Shown piece after piece: positions 62,522-64,000 of a DNA stretch of 64,000 nt. Where the stretch lies: assembly GCA_041392475.1 (NCBI GenBank), contig JAWKLZ010000002.1, positions 2,178,501 through 2,242,500 on the forward strand, written 5' to 3'. Made by a program: the position numbers and the translations under genes. Position 1 is the first letter of the stretch; each line of letters opens with the position of its first letter. This DNA comes from Chitinophagales bacterium. GTDB lineage: Bacteria; Bacteroidota; Bacteroidia; Chitinophagales; UBA2359. Under the pieces are notes generated by a model. That model was not told the origin of the DNA. It searched no databases and saw only the letters and a list, made by a program, of their open reading frames with translations.

Positions 62522-62559
62522 TATAAAATACGGAATATCACACAAAGTAAAAAGAAAAA

Positions 62560-62590
62560 GGTGTTGATAATTGAAGTAATTACCAACACC
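62560..62590 (-). terminator. Terminator after the ankyrin-repeat gene
   Basis: GGTGTTGATAATT pairs with AATTACCAACACC with one mismatch, 5-nt loop. On the minus strand TTTTTCTTTTT follows. It lies 183 bp after the stop at 62774, so the transcript would have a long 3' tail. Confidence 0.75.
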
Positions 62591-62773
62591 TAATTGCTAT
62601 CATGACTTTAAGTTTGGGAATAATAAGGGATGTTATTACTCTTTCACTTTTCATCCTCCTAAAGACGGCTTTTTTTATCATCTGTCACCTTTTATGACAA
62701 AAAAAATAAATTTTCTTTTTGATTTGCACCTTCAAAATATTTGATTAAAATATATGTTATTTTTCAAATGTTT

Positions 62774-63334
62774 TTATGCTGGTTTTCCGCCTGCTTTGGT
62801 GAGAACTGCTATCATTTCGGTTCTGTGCAATATTTCTGCAAAATCAAGTGGGGTAATGTCTCTGAACTTAGCATTTACATTTGCACCTACTTCAATCAAT
62901 ATTATCAATGCTTCCAAATTATTAGTTGAAATGGCATGGGCAATCAGAGGAATCCCCAATATAGGAATATCTACACTGTCAATATCCATTGCCATATCTG
63001 ATTGAAGTAGGCTCTTCAACATCACATTTTGGCGTTTTTTGATTAGAAAAGGGATGAGTTCTCCCACAGCTAATGCTGGTGTCACAGTCACTTTTGTATC
63101 AATTAATAACTGAAAAGCAAACTCATTGTTACAGTGTGCTGCAACGACCAATGGATTTCGGTAAGTAGTAGGATTGTAATCGTCCAAATCTACTTTTAGC
63201 GTTATTAACTCTTGAAGAATTCGGTGCTGATGCCTCAAGATGACTTTTCGCAATAGGAGGGCGTTGGTGGTATAAAGAGGTAGGTTTAAAGTTATCTTTA
63301 TTTCATCAATACGGTTGTGTTGTTCTTCTTGCAT
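62774..63334 (-). CDS. Ankyrin-repeat protein
   Basis: 186 aa, no signal peptide. There are four or five degenerate ankyrin repeats, the clearest being YRNPLVVAAHCNNEFAFQLLIDTKV, GIPLIAHAISTNNLEALIILIEVGANVNAKF and DITPLDFAEILHRTEMIAVLTKAGG. It is a predicted cytosolic protein-binding module; partner unknown. It is monocistronic with a terminator downstream. Confidence 0.8.
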   Translation of the reverse strand: MQEEQHNRIDEIKITLNLPLYTTNALLLRKVILRHQHRILQELITLKVDLDDYNPTTYRNPLVVAAHCNNEFAFQLLIDTKVTVTPALAVGELIPFLIKKRQNVMLKSLLQSDMAMDIDSVDIPILGIPLIAHAISTNNLEALIILIEVGANVNAKFRDITPLDFAEILHRTEMIAVLTKAGGKPA

Positions 63335-63446
63335 GTATATTGGCAGTTGGTTTCTTATGAAAAAACGAAACTACAAATATTTGATTCATACCTCCAAAAA
63401 AAAGATGGTAGTCTATTGGTCAAAATATTGTTTCTTCAAATAGAAA

Positions 63447-63478
63447 AGCCGCCTATAGAAATGAATCAATAGGCGGCT
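63447..63478 (-). terminator. Rho-independent terminator after the LysM gene
   Basis: AGCCGCCTAT (63447-63456) pairs with ATAGGCGGCT (63469-63478), loop 12 nt. On the minus strand TTTCTATTT follows. It lies 46 bp after the stop at 63525. Confidence 0.85.
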
Positions 63479-63524
63479 CTTAAATCTAAACCTGAATTTG
63501 TCACTGAGATTTTCTTTGGTGGAT

Positions 63525-64000
63525 TTATGGCTCAATGACCAATCTTGTACCAGGCTTTATATTTGTGTCTGCAAGTCCATTGCTTTTTTTGATTTGCTCC
63601 ACTTTTGTATTGTACTTGCGTGCCAATCCATATAGGGTTTCTCCTTCTTTGACGGTGTGGGTAATTTTGCTTGAAGCATTTGGCTTTGGCGTTTCCTTTG
63701 TAGTAATTGCCTTTTCGTTTGTTGTACTGTTCTTTTTTTTCCAACTATTCAAAGCGGTGAATAGGTCTGCTTTAGCTTCCGTTTTAACTGTTTTTTTACT
63801 TGGTTTAGGAGTAACTTCTGCCACTGCTACGCTTTTCTCTGGTTTGGAAACAACCTTTGGCTTTACCTCTTCCTTTTTCTTTGGAGTTGGTTTAGTAGCA
63901 GCAATCGTATTTTTACTCGGTTCTGCTTCTTTTTTAACAACAGGTTTTGGTATTGTTTTTTTGACTTCTGCAATTGTAGTCTTTGTTGCAGTTTTCTTAT
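63525..64000 (-). CDS. LysM-domain protein with K/P/A-rich linker (N-terminus outside window)
   Basis: The frame is open from the right edge (64000) to the stop at 63525, giving 157 visible aa; a GTG-started call at 63824 would cut it short. The visible N-terminal half is a Lys/Pro/Ala/Val-rich low-complexity linker (KKTIPKPVVKKE, KPTPKKKEEV). The C-terminal end is one LysM domain: HTVKEGETLYGLARKYNTKVEQIKKSNGL ... IKPGTRLVIEP, which binds peptidoglycan N-acetylglucosamine. The missing N-terminus probably carries a signal peptide and perhaps a catalytic domain. Confidence 0.85.
   Translation of the reverse strand, partial: KKTATKTTIAEVKKTIPKPVVKKEAEPSKNTIAATKPTPKKKEEVKPKVVSKPEKSVAVAEVTPKPSKKTVKTEAKADLFTALNSWKKKNSTTNEKAITTKETPKPNASSKITHTVKEGETLYGLARKYNTKVEQIKKSNGLADTNIKPGTRLVIEP

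Larger units (their letters stand above)
62142..62773. other. 632-bp intergenic region
   Basis: Holds a 239-bp nested inverted-repeat element (62278-62516, listed separately) and a minus-strand terminator at 62560-62590. No gene supported. Confidence 0.6.

Overview
The window looks like chromosomal DNA of a free-living member of the Bacteroidota. Evidence: repeated type IX secretion (T9SS) type A C-terminal sorting domains (1-1574, 1643-5074, 20982-21479, 43620-45125), lipoproteins with late lipobox cysteines, DUF3108 and DUF3857 proteins, a CoaX-type pantothenate kinase, promoters of the form TTG-N22-TAnnTTTG, and AT-rich spacers. The mix resembles Saprospirales/Chitinophagales-type genomes, but no rRNA or other marker fixes the genus. 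No rRNA, tRNA, CRISPR array or prophage was seen.

Layout. 1-8.1 kb: secreted T9SS proteins. A gene of about 1,684 codons (zinc-protease-like N-terminus, beta-helix-like middle, T9SS tail) is cut by a 1,388-bp insertion sequence with 17-bp inverted repeats and a 9-bp target duplication. Its signal-peptide region also carries a 12-G run that puts it out of frame. 8.4-18.8 kb: housekeeping and envelope genes (CPBP protease, DUF2007, CdsA, two DUF3108 paralogues, a flippase-like protein, RuvC, a thioredoxin-TPR co-chaperone, a coiled-coil protein, RidA, a 3HCDH-domain protein, a carotenoid hydroxylase). 18.9-22.1 kb: an AT-rich accessory patch of short genes, one a CPCC-family protein and one a small T9SS protein with an Rhs-type motif. 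It reads like the immunity side of a polymorphic-toxin locus without its toxin. 22.2-31.2 kb: CoaX, a GNAT acetyltransferase, a GH3/beta-lactamase fusion, a DUF3857 protein and a cation/Ca exchanger. 31.3-37 kb: Smc, a small pseudogene and an aldehyde dehydrogenase. 37.1-40.3 kb: two tandem mosaic copies of an AAA-ATPase/PD-(D/E)XK gene, one frameshifted. 40.4-55.6 kb: FadH, a redoxin lipoprotein, secreted proteins, DnaX, RsgA, an HMA-AraC regulator, an S41 protease, a DEAD-box helicase, TesB and a large lipoprotein. 55.7-64 kb: an orphan coiled-coil protein, an OmpA lipoprotein, MetG, an outer-membrane protein, a zinc-peptidase-like protein, an ankyrin protein and a LysM protein cut by the window edge.

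How the parts relate. Apparent operons are short: CPBP-DUF2007-cdsA, the DUF3108 pair, coaX-GNAT, and dnaX-lipoprotein. Many convergent genes end within 8 bp of each other or overlap. The more unusual signals are structural: a possible phase-variable homopolymer, a mirror-symmetric bidirectional promoter between the AAA gene and fadH, microrepeat DNA translated inside the Smc hinge, a 239-bp MITE-like element with nested inverted repeats, a REP-like double hairpin, and several classes of degenerate intergenic microrepeats. No complete new defence or biosynthetic system was recognised. The best candidates for undescribed biology are the mosaic AAA/nuclease pair, the poly-G-tract surface protein and the orphan immunity-like cluster.
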